From positions 32,084,501 to 32,148,500 of the forward strand of contig NC_088917.1 in assembly GCF_963576675.1 (NCBI RefSeq): a stretch of 64,000 nucleotides of DNA, written 5' to 3'. The notes beneath the pieces were generated by a model, which searched no databases, had not been told where the DNA came from, and saw only the letters and a list, made by a program, of their open reading frames with translations. Positions 10,528-23,361 of the stretch are shown here, piece after piece. Every line of letters begins with the position of its first letter. Within the stretch, counting starts at the first letter, position 1. The position numbers were made by a program, and so were the translations under genes. The DNA comes from Euphorbia lathyris. Its lineage: Eukaryota; Streptophyta; Magnoliopsida; Malpighiales; Euphorbiaceae.

Positions 10528-11898
10528 CTATTTCTTTTTCTTTTGTTGAGACTGACTACGCTCATGCTGAGCTCTAGCTGCTTGTTCTTTCTCCCCCGTT
10601 TTATCAGCATCAGGAGGAGGAAGTCTGAAGGCATCAGTTAAGACAGCACGAGTCAGTTCTTGGGACAACTCCTTAAGTTTCTCAGCGCTTTCATTGACGC
10701 CGTCAAAAATTGCAACTCCATCAGTGGATACCTCTTAGGTATGTTGAGTTCAGCAGCACTGATCATGTTGACGTTAAACGCCTGAGCTTTACCTTGCCAG
10801 ATGAGTGCTTCAGTAAGACCAGCAAAGACTTGGTGATAAGTCTTTAGAAGGGCTGTGTCGTAATACTGACGTTGAATATTGGTATGACGAATGTGGTTGA
10901 AGGTTTGTCGTGTGATAGACAGCATCTCATTCTGTTTCATTGAGTCAGTATCCATCTCTTGCTTATTCAGATTCAGCAAGCGAATAGCCTCACCAATTTG
11001 CTCCACTGAGCACTGATTGTAAGAGACCATTTGCTCATTGGTCTTAAGTTGCTCGGTGTGAAGCTGAGCAAAGAGCATCTTGACTTCAGATGAAGTGGCA
11101 TAGTCGGGGTTCACAGCTGACAAGTTCTGAACTTGTTGTTGTAAAGAGTTCAAGTGTTGCACAGTTGTCAGCTGGATCTCAGCTAGCTTAGCGATTGAAT
11201 CCTGCTTAGCTTGCTGTGCTTGAAAAGAAATGATGACGTTCAACAGGTCCTTGAGTCCCTTAACTTCGTTGAGAAGCTGAGTGACCTGGGAGAGCTGAGT
11301 AGTCTCAATAGATGAAGACCCAGCAGCAGGAGGAGTGGATTGTTGAAGGTCTCTAATCAACGCTTGCACTGAGTCAATTATCCTTTTGCCGGACTCAGTG
11401 CCATTCATATAGCTTTGAGAGCATACAGGGACATCAGTTTGACCGGAAGGAAGAGGAGTGAAAGGAGTGACATGGTCAGTGACTGGAAGTGTTGTACCAA
11501 TCTGCACTTGAGGTTCTGGGATAGTTGATTGATCGGCAGGGATGTTAATAGGAGAAGTAGAAATGTGAATACTGTCTGTGCTGACGGGGGCGGATATGTT
11601 TGAAGTCAGCACCATGCTTGAAGAAATAGCATTGACAGTAATCGCCTCAACCTGACTTGTTGAGGTGGCAGAAGCATTTTGGTCGGCATGTTCCTGTTGA
11701 GAAGAAACAGAGGCTTGCTTTTCTAAGGACGCCGATGCAGTAGAAGTGGGTTGGCGTTTGAAAAATTTGAGCTTAACTGTGGAGGGGTCCTTGGTTGGCA
11801 TTGACATAACAAAGTCAGGAAGAATTGGTGGTGGCACAGGAGGTTCACTGACAGTTTTCTCACTGGCCTTAACCAATTTTCTTCTTCTACGTGGTGGA
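10528..11898 (-). pseudogene. Extra ORF of Sirevirus (env position), C-terminal part
   Basis: This is the downstream part of the ORF that starts at 22893, cut off by the copia insertion. It encodes a Ser/Thr/Gln-rich linker, then a helical, heptad-like region (Gln/Leu-rich, about 200 residues). The frame shifts near 10735; the tail in the other frame (FDGVNESAEKLKELSQEL, ending in KKKK) stops at 10528. No membrane segment is visible, so a viral-type envelope is not supported. It lies directly before the polypurine tracts and 3' LTR. Confidence 0.6.
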
Positions 11899-11903
11899 GT
11901 GTT
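11899..11903. repeat. Target-site duplication GTGTT of inner copia element (left)
   Basis: GTGTT recurs at 21520-21524 at the other end of the copia element. Removing the element rejoins the extra ORF of the Sirevirus. Confidence 0.95.
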
Positions 11904-13566
11904 TGTTAGGGATTATAGCCAGTTAATCAACTGTGACGCAGCGGAATTGCGGTTCAAAATTTATTTCTAATCCCTTTTAGTTTGATCTTTGTCCGTTAAC
12001 CATTGATTGAATAAAACCTTTTGGATCCGTTTAGGGATAAAAACTTACCCGGACTGTCTCTTCTAGAGACGGCTGAAGAATCCACAAAGTAGTAAGATCT
12101 CCGTAGTCAGGTGCACGAACATCTATCGAGCTAGAACCGGTGCTAGCCGAAGAACGGAAGAACAACGGGAGAGATATTGTAATTGGCCAATATATTCCAC
12201 CATTCCAGAAAGTGGTGGCCGCCATTCATAATGTGCTTACCCAAGCCATTATTGTTTTGGCCGAATGTGTATGAGCATAGTTAATTAGGTTTTAGGATTT
12301 TATTATATATAGTGTAGTTATTCCTAAACCTAATTGGTTTAGGGTTAATTGGTTAATTACAAAACTAATCTAATCCTAACATAATCACTTAAATAAATAC
12401 CAATAGTATTTATTCTGTGCAATTAGTTACAATTAGATTAAATTTAATTACCCCAATTAAATAAATAACACTAATTAATAAATTGACGTATTAGTTTGAT
12501 TAATTATTTACGAATGCAATTTCATTAATTTACAAATTAATTAATTACATCCCGTAAACTAATTAACCAATTAAATACTCAAGGCCTAAATCCATTAATC
12601 AATTATATTGATACAAAGTATCAATTAATCAATTAATTAACCACCAATTAATTACCTTGATATTTTACTATCAATTAATTAATTTCATCTCTCCAATGTA
12701 CCATTCTATAAGTTCTAACTCAGATGTTCGATGTGCACGATCCTATGGGACTGTCCTTAGCTAGCAGTGAGCTCACGGCCCACAGACAGTAAGTGGGTTC
12801 TAGCAAACCATTACTGCCCCTAACCAAGACAGAGTTTCAGCAGTCTAAAGATGCAGAGACCCTGTAGTTATCTCTTAACTTCTTTTACCATTTGATATCG
12901 ATATTATAAACTAGAGGCATGGCGGCTGTCATCCTCTCTGATGTTTATGATATTTCTTGATCTTAAGTAGATTGATGAAACAGATAAGTAAACTACTTAT
13001 CAGGGTGTGGCCACACACTTATCAATCTCACTTATCAAGTGGCCTGTGATATCATCTCACTATTACATGAGTGGTAATCCAATCACTTCAATATCAATAC
13101 CAACGTGTTCACCTGTTCACCCAATCATACCCGTATTTGGCATCCTGTTACAGACCTGTTAGGCGTATGTCAAAGTGAACCGGATCCCACATTAATATTA
13201 TAATGAAATCTGGTCTGAAGACAGTTAGAGACCTACTTAAGAAAACTAATGACACAACCACCATGTAGTTTTCTCGGGCGGATCGATCCAGTCACATGCA
13301 TATAACATGTACCCATATTCACAACTGACTTATCAAGTGCTATGGCTAGTATCAACTACTACCATACAGTCGTCGAATATACAAGCATGTGGTCCTAATC
13401 ATTCCCATGATAGAATAGACTTGGGATATGGTTTTATGATTATCAATCAATGGATTTCTATTCATATTATAGTACAAGATATAAATGAACTAGATTAATG
13501 CCTTTATTAATGTGACACAAATAGATTTTATAAGAACCAATGCCTATGAACTAGGGCACACCAACA
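11904..13566 (-). mobile_element. 3' LTR of Copia2
   Basis: This copy is nearly identical to 19856-21519. A TATATATA-type box near 12302-12310 on the minus strand fits the element's direction. On its inner side (13567-13580) the minus-strand GTGGGAGAC tract is the polypurine tract. Confidence 0.95.
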
Positions 13567-16500
13567 GTCTCCCACTTGAACTAGTTCCAAGCAGGTATTG
13601 CCCTAAACACTATAGATCTAGTACTACCAAGTGCCTTGGTAAACTGATCAGCAACATTGTTCTCAGTGTCAACCCTCCACAATGTAATGTCACCGGGTAA
13701 GGTGTTACTATCTAAGTACATGTTTGGATCTCTTGTGTGACATGGGCTCCAGTGCTTGTGCTATGGCCCAATTATCGTCACAGGAAAACATGGGTAAATT
13801 ACATCAAAAGTACCTGAATTATACCCTAGTTCACACTTTGCTACATGGATTACATTTTGTCTCAAAAATATACTCCAAATATGAGTGACTGGACATTTAA
13901 ATGTGTTTATCCGGTAAATTCCTAGTCAAACTGTTTGACCACTTTTATACCAATAATTAGGACCCACTATGCATTTACTAATCTAAAAAACTAAAATACC
14001 CTTAAATTAATTAAAAATCTTCCCATTGGTCTACTTTGAATATGTCCCTCTCTCTCTTCTAGTCTCCCTTTCCGTCTCTCTTCTCTATCTGTTTATCTCT
14101 CCTTTTCATCCATGGCTACTTTGTAAAAATTCTGAAACTATAGAGGTGAAAATTACAATAATAACAAAAAAATTAAACTCTAAATTCCAACAATTTCATT
14201 CCACAGGTTGACATACAAAAAGGATTCTATCAACTATCTCTTGAACCAATATCCAATTATCGGCTATGGATTTCATCATCACTGGTAATCAGAGAGCGTT
14301 TCCATCAACTATCTCGCATTCTAGCTTGGAGTTTCCATCCTTCGTATTCAGAGCCGATGAAGCTGAATCAAAAGAAATTGCAGACAAGAGACAATCGTTG
14401 GTTTAAGAAATGATAGTCGGCATCATCGTTGTCCTCAAGAGCGTTCCCATTCATGGTGAATGTTTTCTTTCTTTCCACCATGGTGTGATGAGTGCCATTT
14501 CCAAAAGCTTTACTTTCTCTTCAGTTGAAATAGCAGGCTGAAATCTTTCTTCTTTTTCGGCAATGTCTCCTTCATTCTGGAATTGATTCGGTTCTTTTAG
14601 GTGGCGGTGGAGGAAATTGGCGGATTTGGAATTGTGGGTGTGGAGAATTGGTTCGTGAGTGGTGGTCGGATTTTGAGGAGTGGAGTGATTTTGATTGTTG
14701 AGGGTGCTGCAGATGGTGAGATGATGGTGGTTATGGGGAAGATGGAGGTACAGGAAGAGAGACGCACATCCAAAGGAAGAAGAAGTGGCCAAACATTCAT
14801 AGAACATTTTTCAATTTATTTAAGGTATTATAGTTTTTTAGATTAATAGATGTATATTGGGTCCCATTTATTTGGGAAAAAGTGGTCAGAAATTCGTGTT
14901 GATCGGTAAACACAGGTTAAAAATATTTAAATGTCCGGTCACTCATATTTTAAGTATATTTTTGAGACAAAATGTAATTTAGGTACCAAAGTGTGAATTG
15001 GAGTATAATTCAGGTACCTTTAATGTAATTTACTCGGAAAACATCAACTGATCTTAGGAGAGTTTGACCTACTCCTAAATCAGTTATGAACTTCTTGATC
15101 CAAACTGCTTCCTCTGCAGTATCACATGCAACGATGTACTTAGCTTCCATCATAGAATCGGCAATGGTTGGCTACTTTAAGGATCTCCAACTAATGGCAT
15201 CGCCATTCAGGAGAAATCCATAACCAGTATGTGACTAGTTATCATCCTTAAAACCTTGGTTAGTGTAACCTGATACTGCCATTACTCTTGCCCACCAAAA
15301 ACTAAAAAGAGATCCTTGGTACGCTTAAGGTACTTTAGGATAGCCTTAACTGCCTTCCAGTGCTCCTCGTCGGGATCTGACTGGTACCGGCTAGTCATGC
15401 TAAGTGCAAATGCAACATCTGGCCTTGTACATAACATAGAGTACATGATAGATCCTATAGCTGATGCATATGGGACCTTTTCCATGTTCTCTCTGTCGTG
15501 CTTTGTCTGAGGACAATTTTTCTTACCAAGTTTCAACCCATGGCGCATAGGCATGAATCCTTTCTTAGCCTAGTCCATGCTGAATCTTCTAAGAACTTTG
15601 TCTATGTACGTTGCCTGACTCAAGCCTAGAAGTCTGTTGGATCTATCTCTATAGATCCTGATCCCTAAGATCGTTTCAGCTTCTCCTAAGTCTTTCATTG
15701 CGCAGCATTTACTCAACCACTGCTTCACGCCTTGCAGTGTTGGTATATCGCCTCCAATCAGTAGTATGTCATCGACATACAATATTAGGAAAGTGGATAT
15801 GCTCCCACTGAATTTCATATACACACAGGGTTCATCAGGATTCTGCACGAAACCATATTCAGTTATGGCTTCATTGAATCTCTGATTCCAAGACCTAGAT
15901 GCTTGCTTCAATCCATAAATGGATCTTTGAAGCTTACATACTCGGTTAGGATACTTCGGATCGATAAAACCCTCTGGTTGTGTCATGTAGACATCCTCCA
16001 GTAACTTCCCGTTCAGGAAAGCGGTTTTAACATCCATCTGCCATATCTCATAGTTATACCATGCAGCTATGGCCAGTACTATCCTAATGGATTTGAACAT
16101 AGCAACTGGTGAAAAGGTTTCATCATAGTCAATTCCTTGGATTTGTCTATAACCTTTTTGCCACCAGTCGCCCCTTGAAGGTGTTATCGGCTTTTAATTT
16201 GAAACACCACTTGCAGCCAATCGTTTTAACACCCGGAGGTGGATCCACCAAGTTCCACACTTGGATATCACGCATAGACTGCATTTCAGCCTCCATGGCT
16301 TTACGCCATTGATCTGATTGTGGGCTTTCAATAGCCTATTGATAAGTCTTGGGCTCATCCTGGTCATCGACCATTATGTCCCCATCATCAGTCACGACAA
16401 AGCCGTACCTCTCGGGCTGATGACGTGTCCTATCAGACCTTCTAGGTTCCTGTGTAACTGGTTCAGCCTCTTCAATTTCTTGAGGACCTAAATCAGTTAC

Positions 16501-18128
16501 CTGAGCATCCTCAGCATCTGCTGCAGGAGTCGGTGAGTCTTGAATCTCAGCGAGATCAATATTGCTCCCACTGTCTACTTTGGAAAGGAATTCCTTTTCC
16601 AAAAAGACTGCAAACCTAGCCACAAATGTTTTATTCTCGGCTGGGTTGTAGAAGAAACGTTGGGCTTTCGGCCCGTCCATAATTCATATGGTGTTCCTTC
16701 AACTGCCTTGCTCGGTGTATTGTTAATTATATGAGCAGCAGTTTCCAAAGCAAATCCCCAAAAGGAGATAGGGAGAGAAGTTTGACTCATCATTGAGCGG
16801 ACCATGTCGAGCAGGGTCCTATTCCTCCTTTCTGACACTCCATTCCATTGGAGTGTACCAGGAGGAGTGAGTTGGGAAACAATCCCACACTCTCTCAAGA
16901 ATGAGACAAACTCTTGGCTCAAGTATTCGCCCCCTCTATCAGACCGAAGCGCTTTTACTTTCTTGCCAAGTTGATTTTCTACTTCATTTTTTAAAATCTT
17001 TAAATCTCAGAAGAGTTTCAGATTTATGTTTCATCAGATACACATACCCGTATCGGCTATAGTCATCTGTGAAGGTAACAAAGTACAGAAAACCAGATCT
17101 AGCACCGGTGCTCATTAGACCGTATACATCTGAGTGTATCAGCTCCAATAGCTCTGTGGCCCTTACACCAGTTTTGGTGAAAGGCGCCTTTGTCATCTTC
17201 CCTCTTAAATAGGATTCACACGTGTCATAAGACTGCATGTCAAATGACCCTAGCGCTCTACTAGAGTGAAGCCTAGTTATGCGTTTCTCATTTATGTGGC
17301 CAAGACGACAGTGCCAGATATATGTAGGATTCAGTTCATTAGTCTTAATCCTTTTAGCGTTTATGTTATAGATTGATTCACTACGTTTTAGATCAAGGAT
17401 ATACAAACATTTTCTAGAAATGCGGTTCCATAAACAATATTGCCACGATGTATAGAAATCCTACCACGTCCAATATTAAAATTAAAACCGGAAATATCCA
17501 ACATAGAAACTGAGATAATGTTCCTGCGCATTGCAGGTACAAAACAACAATCTCTAAGTTCTAAAACTAAACCAGTAGGCATCTCTAAAGTGTAATCTCC
17601 GATCTCCAAGGCCTCTACACGAGCACCATTGCCGACTCGAAGATCCACTTCACCAGATCCTAACAACCTCCTATTTCTCAGTCCCTGCACATTTGAACAA
17701 ATGTGAGTACCACATCCAGTGTCTAAAACCCAAGATGTAGAAATAGCCAGATTTATCTCAACAACATAAATGCCAGAACCATAAGCCTTAGCCTTCTGTT
17801 TCTCCCTTAGCTTTGGACACACGTTCTTCCAGTGTCCCTTCTCATTACACTCATGACAGATATCATCTGCCAATGCCAACCTACCTTTAGGAGCTGCCGC
17901 CTTCCTTGTCTTTGACTTGGCCTTTTGGGCGTTTGCCTTGGACTTGGACTTGGCCTTTCCCTTAGGTGTGTTCCCTTTGTTGGCTGGTAAGGTAGCAATC
18001 AGTACAGATCCCTTCCACTCGTGTCTACAAACCTTTTGTGAGTTCATAGGACAGTCAAGGAAATCAGTCCCTAAAAGTTTTTCCTTTTCCAGGAGTGGTC
18101 CGAGTAAGTTGTTGCTTGTTGCATTCAT
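13567..18128 (-). pseudogene. Copia2 gag-pol polyprotein, broken
   Basis: Reading leftward from 18128: a gag start (MNATSNNLLG...) runs straight into the region before the zinc knuckle, so most of gag is missing. Next come a basic linker, a CCHC knuckle (CHECNEKGHWKNVC), the protease motif WVLDTGCGTHIC, the GAG-pre-integrase HCRLGH...C region, and the integrase core with DDYSR. A frame break lies near 16950. The core continues with WNGVSERRNRTLLDMVR. RT spans about 16100-15570, including DVKTAFLNG and YVDD. RNase H starts before 15045 and continues at 13782-13567, split by a Mutator-like element. Several other frame breaks occur. Confidence 0.85.
13792..15035. mobile_element. Mutator-like non-autonomous element in Copia2 RNase H
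   Basis: A perfect 9-bp duplication GGAAAACAT flanks it (13783-13791 and 15036-15044). The ends are about 160-bp inverted repeats, roughly 85% identical by eye, beginning GGGTAAATTACATCAAAAGT on the left. A 9-bp duplication with long inverted repeats is diagnostic of Mutator-like elements. There is no transposase. The middle (about 14020-14820) has a different composition, and a 118-codon minus frame at 14451-14807 with Pro/Thr/His-rich sequence might be captured exon sequence, but I do not recognise it. Removing the element restores the RNase H reading frame. Confidence 0.92.
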
Positions 18129-19837
18129 TATTTCTTTTTATGTAACTTGGTGATTTTTATCTACGTAGAAAAATTACATTAGAGTTAGAATAAAGGGCTT
18201 AAGCCAAAGATCAAATTAATAATCCATTTTAATCTGTTATTGGTGATATTTATTTGGCTGTCTTGACCAAGATCCACAATCCATCAATAATAGACCGAGC
18301 TAGGGCTCCGCCGTCGACCATTAACGATTTGGTAGGATAAACTATCCAATCCTCCGCAAGGACTCTTGGTTTGATGGGCTTTGTGGCACTTAGCCCATCT
18401 GTGCTTAGGGCCCGCTCTGAGCTAATGCTACCCACGTTGAGTCCAACCACCATACACGCGTTAGCCATACCGAAGTATCCTAACCCTCGACGGCCCACTA
18501 ATTACTACAGCATACCTGCTAGGGCACGTCATACACTGTAGCACTACCTGGGAGGAAGAGGTGTGAATCTGGAAAGCACTTTTAAGCGACTCAATATTTC
18601 ATTATCCGAATTAATTAAGTGATACGGCTTTAACATATAATTATCGCGGGTGATGATCTGGTGATCGTTGCTATTTATATTTCATGTTATACTAAGCAAT
18701 TGTATAATTAAAATAAACATAGAGACTCTATGGGCCTTATAATACATCCTAGTGAAACTAGATAGACTATCTAATCTTCACGGGCTTGCTTCAAGTCTCC
18801 TTAGGCTCCCACCATGGGCTTGGACCATCTGGGCTTCTTCACGATCAATTACAATTTTATGAATAGAACCTATTCTAAAATTACATTAATGAAAGAATGG
18901 CACGCATGCCATATTTCCCAAAATAAATTAAATTACAAACCGACTTTAATTTAGGGCCCATAGAATTCTATAACATGTTGCTGCACGGTAAGACATACAA
19001 ATATAATGCATGATCATGACATTTCAAAATCATCTAATAAAGTTAAGCCGAGTTACTTAGGGTGAAATCGCCAATTTTTTACCATATGTGACTAAGGCCC
19101 ATAAAGGCCCGAACAGTTAATATCCATTTGAATGCAAAATTACAATTTCGCTCCCACTGAATTTTTAGGGTCGTCACATATCTAAAATTTAGCCCTCCCA
19201 ATTTAAACCGGTGTCACGATCTATTGGGCCAATTTCACGAATTAACCATATTCAATTTTATACAAATTATCAATTCGATAAAAAATTAAATATGCATGCC
19301 AATCAAAAACGTTTTAATACCAATTAATTTTTATTTAAAGCACGTTTAATAAATTAAAAGGTATTAGGACCCTGATTTTATTAAAATTACCCGAGAAAAA
19401 TTTAAAGATTAAAATCAGTCCCGTCAAATCCAAAATTAAACAAATTCTGAGTTTTTAAACGGACCCGCAACAGCGACGGGGCTGCTGTCCGTGGACAGCA
19501 GCCCCGTGGCTACTGTCTGGCGGACAACAACAGTGCTGCTGTCCGCCCAACAGCAGCCGCGGGGCTGCTGTTCGCGGACAGCAGTCCCGCGACCGCTATT
19601 TCGTGTCCGAAACTATTTTTTTTTTTGTTTAAATAAATTGCTGCTGTATATTTTTTAATTTATTATTCTAAAATTAATTTCAGAACCAAACACAACAAAA
19701 AATATAGACAGAAATAAAATTGAAAACTTCCGAGAACAATTTCTACACGAGGAATTAATAGGAAATTTCAAAACTTGATTTGGAAAAATAATAAAACCAA
19801 ATCATATTAATTTTTCAATCAATCAAAACGGACTAAA
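18129..19837 (-). other. Copia2 5' leader region
   Basis: This noncoding stretch lies between primer site and gag. An open frame at 18250-18498 has no recognisable similarity. GC-rich palindromes lie at about 19475-19600. No captured gene is visible. Confidence 0.6.
19475..19600. repeat. Palindromic GCTGCTGTCC cluster in Copia2 leader
   Basis: A perfect hairpin with 13-bp arms (GGGGCTGCTGTCC, short GT centre) is followed by further copies of GCTGCTGTCC/GGACAGCAGC, giving a second hairpin around GGGGCTGCTGTTCGCGGACA. The copies alternate in orientation and stand out from the AT-rich leader. Confidence 0.85.
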
Positions 19838-19855
19838 CCATGGCTCTGATACCAC
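19838..19855 (-). promoter_or_regulatory. Primer binding site of Copia2 (tRNA-Met)
   Basis: The minus strand reads TGGTATCAGAGCCATGG directly inside the 5' LTR, the standard complement of initiator tRNA-Met used by plant copia elements. Confidence 0.93.
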
Positions 19856-21519
19856 TGTTAGGGATTATAGCCAGTTAATCAACTGTGACGCAGCGGAATT
19901 GCGGTTCAAAATTTATTTCTAATCCCTTTTAGTTTGATCTTTGTCCGTTAACCATTGATTGAATAAAACCTTTTGGATCCGTTTAGGGATAAAAACTTAC
20001 CCGGACTGTCTCTTCTAGAGACGGCTGAAGAATCCACAAAGTAGTAAGATCTCCATAGTCAGGTGCACGAACATCTATCGAGCTAGAACCGGTGCTAGCC
20101 GAAGAACGAAAGAACAACGGGAGAGATATTGTAATTGGCCAATATATTCCACCATTCCAGAAAGTGGTGGCCGCCATTCATAATGTGCTTACCCAAGCCA
20201 TTATTGTTTTGGCCGAATGTGTATGAGCATAGTTAATTAGGTTTTAGGCTTTTATTATATATAGTGTAGTTATTCCTAAACCTAATTGGTTTAGGGTTAA
20301 TTGGTTAATTACAAAACTAATCTAATCCTAACATAATCACTTAAATAAATACCAATAGTATTTATTCTGTGCAATTAGTTACAATTAGATTAAATTTAAT
20401 TACCCCAATTAAATAAATAACACTAATTAATAAATTGACGTATTAGTTTGATTAATTATTTACGAATGCAATTTCATTAATTTATAAATTAATTAATTAC
20501 ATCCCGTAAACTAATTAACCAATTAAATACTCAAGGCCTAAATCCATTAATCAATTATATTGATACAAAGTATCAATTAATCAATTAATTAACCACCAAT
20601 TAATTACCTTGATATTTTACTATCAATTAATTAATTTCATCTCTCCAATGTACCATTCTATAAGTTCTAACTCAGATGTTCGATGTGCACGATCCTATGG
20701 GACTGTCCTTAGCTAGCAGTGAGCTCACGGCCCACAGACAGTAAGTGGGTTCTAGCAAACCATTACTGCCCCTAACCAAGACAGAGTTTCAGCAGTCTAA
20801 AGATGCAGAGACCCTGTAGTTATCTCTTAACTTCTTTTACCATTTGATATCGATATTATAAACTAGAGGCATGGCGGCTGTCATCCTCTCTGATGTTTAT
20901 GATATTTCTTGATCTTAAGTAGATTGATGAAACAGATAAGTAAACTACTTATCAGGGTGTGGCCACACACTTATCAATCTCACTTATCAAGTGGCCTGTG
21001 ATATCATCTCACTATTACATGAGTGGTAATTCCATCACTTCAATATCAATACCAACGTGTTCACCTGTTCACCCAATCATACCCGTATTTGGCATCCTGT
21101 TACAGACCTGTTAGGCGTATGTCAAAGTGAACCGGATCCCACATTAATATTATAATGAAATCTGGTCTGAAGACAGTTAGAGACCTACTTAAGAAAACTA
21201 ATGACACAACCACCATGTAGTTTTCTCGGGCGGATCGATCCAGTCACATGCATATAACATGTACCCATATTCACAACTGACTTATCAAGTGCTATGGCTA
21301 GTATCAACTACTACCATACAGTCGTCGAATATACAAGCCTGTGGTCCTAATCATTCCCATGATAGAATAGACTTGGGATATGGTTTTATGATTATCAATC
21401 AATGGATTCTCTATTCATATTATAGTACAAGATATAAATGAACTAGATTAATGCCTTTATTAATGTGACACAAATACATTTTATAAGAACCAATGCCTAT
21501 GAACTAGGGCACACCAACA
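19856..21519 (-). mobile_element. 5' LTR of Copia2
   Basis: This is the partner of 11904-13566. GTGTT at 21520-21524 completes the target duplication. Confidence 0.95.
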
Positions 21520-21524
21520 GTGTT

Positions 21525-22893
21525 ACCGTGAATAGCATCTCCTGAGTGAGAAGGAGAAGATTCTTGTTGCTCATCATTAGGTTGGTTAGTTTGCACTTGG
21601 ATTTGATCAACATTGTGTTGGTCAAGTACTTGCTCTTCTCCAGCAGCCAACACAGTATTGGCATGCTCAGTCTCATGTTCACTGGCTATCTCCTCAGAGT
21701 CCTCAGCGTCATCCTGACCGCTGGCCTCTTCTTCTTCTTCTTCTTCTTCTGTACTGTCACCATCGAGTTCTTCCTCAACTTGTGCAATGAACTGATCGTC
21801 CAAATGCACCTCATGTTCGTCATGCTCAGCTACTGTACCTTGACACTGGGTGAAGTGAGAGTCACCAGGTACAACAAAGTCTGTAGGTATGGCATTGAGG
21901 GGAGTCAGTGTAGAAGGCTTCTGCTTCTTCTGAGGTTGCTCAGTAGTTTCCTCAGTTCCAGGCTCACCTTGCCTGCTTCGTTTCTCAGCTGACTTACCAG
22001 CTGACTTTTGCCTTTTAGCTGGAGACTCAACATCTTTGGAAGGAGTCTCAGCAGCTTTTCTTTTCCGAGAAGCTGGGGCCTTAGTCCTTCTTCCTTTCTT
22101 TGGGACAGCAGTTCCCTCAGCTTGCTGTTCAGTAGTCGTAGCAGCAGCTTTTCCTTTCTTTAGAGGCTGACCGAACTTCAACGCTCTCAGCGAAGCCGCT
22201 GTGATCTCAGATCCTCTAGCTGTTTCTTCATCGGTCAGGTCTACCTGATGATCAATGAGGATCCTGGTGATGAGCGATCCTAGCCTCAGCATACCAGTAC
22301 TTCGTAGGAAGCCAGCGACAAGTCTGGTGCTGACCCATAGATGAAGCTGAGACTTCTCCTGAGTGGCCCTCAGGTTTGCAGAAGTTGACCTCGTACCCAG
22401 TACCATCCTGATCTCCAGATCTTCTTAGCCTTGCTCCCTCGGTTTTTAACTTGAGCAAATTCCCTAGGTAGAGAGGGTTGATGAAGATGGTTTTCTTTTT
22501 CACCACGGTTACCAGGTAGTCCTGGTTATCATTGGCAACACGAAGGTTGTGGTAAAAATCCTTTACCAGGTCAGGATAGGTGGGATCCCTAATGGAAAAT
22601 AGGTCAGTCCATCCATTTTGGGAAATCCACTCACAAAAAGGTTGTTTGGATTGGACGAAAGCTTCAGATACCCATCTTGAGGGTTCAACCTTCCATTCTC
22701 GGACGTTTTTGAAGACCTTTGAGTAGGTCCTGACTTTTTCAGGCTTTCCCTTACCAGAGGAGGTTTGGCCAGTTTTTCCTTTGCTCGGCGAGGTGACCCT
22801 GGTGGATTCCGGCACAGAGGTTTGCCTGGAAGTTTCATCGGAGCTGGGCTTAGAGTGGCCAGCACCGGAGATGTTGAAGGTAACTTTAGTCAT
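21525..22893 (-). pseudogene. Extra ORF of Sirevirus (env position), N-terminal part
   Basis: It starts at ATG 22893 (MTKVTFNISGAG). The N-terminal 60 residues are Ser/Lys-rich. A globular block follows with WVSEAFVQSKQ, WTDLFSIRDPTYPDLVKDFY and HNL, like the domain called putative plant transposon protein (Pfam PF20167, from memory). A frameshift lies near 22415-22440. The second frame continues with basic KRKAAETPSK-type repeats and an acidic Glu run to the Copia2 insertion at 21520. With the part at 11898-10528 the original protein was about 850-900 residues. The role is unknown; basic stretches suggest nuclear localisation. Confidence 0.65.
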
Positions 22894-23361
22894 AGTTTTG
22901 GAGAAGAAGGTATGGAAATCTTAGAGAGAGAGAGTGTTTGGTGAGAAAGCTTTCTTTGCCTTAGTGATTCGATAATCGTAAAGAATAAAAAATGGGGAAT
23001 TACCCATTATTTATAGAGGTGAGGTGAGGTGTGGTGTGGATTTTATCGAATCCATGTGTCAGTTTTGCCTTGGGATTGTCAACCGACAAAGATCCTGGCA
23101 TTTATGACACATACGGCGTATACGTCATCCTAGAGGCTATACGCGTGCTATTGCATTTATTCTAACGGATCTAACACTCAGCATTTAGAATACTAAGCGT
23201 TTGATATTCTGAGTGGTCAGTATTGCATGAACGGATGATTTCTAAGTTTAAAACTAACTTACTCAGTATTTGCTGTTCAATTAATTTCAATGAGCACACA
23301 GCAAAAACAATCATTCAGCATAGTAATTCACTCAGCATGCATATTCATTTAGTTCAGGAAT

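Larger units (their letters stand above)
11904..21519 (-). mobile_element. Inner Ty1/copia element (Copia2), 9.6 kb
   Basis: The LTRs are at 11904-13566 (1663 bp) and 19856-21519 (1664 bp), with TGTTAG...CCAACA ends and a perfect 5-bp duplication. By eye the LTRs differ at about nine sites, so it is young. It reads leftward: primer site, leader, shortened gag-protease, integrase, RT, RNase H. Gag has a large internal deletion, integrase is frameshifted and RNase H is split by a Mutator-like element, so it is non-autonomous. Confidence 0.95.

Noticed and set aside
10528..11898. A stand-alone host gene for a coiled-coil protein
   Set aside because: It is continuous with 22893-21525 across the Copia2 duplication and lies between Sirevirus pol and its 3' LTR.
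12031..12225. Conserved 64-codon frame, also at 19983-20177
   Set aside because: It is in both Copia2 LTRs and identical because the LTRs are young, not because of coding selection.
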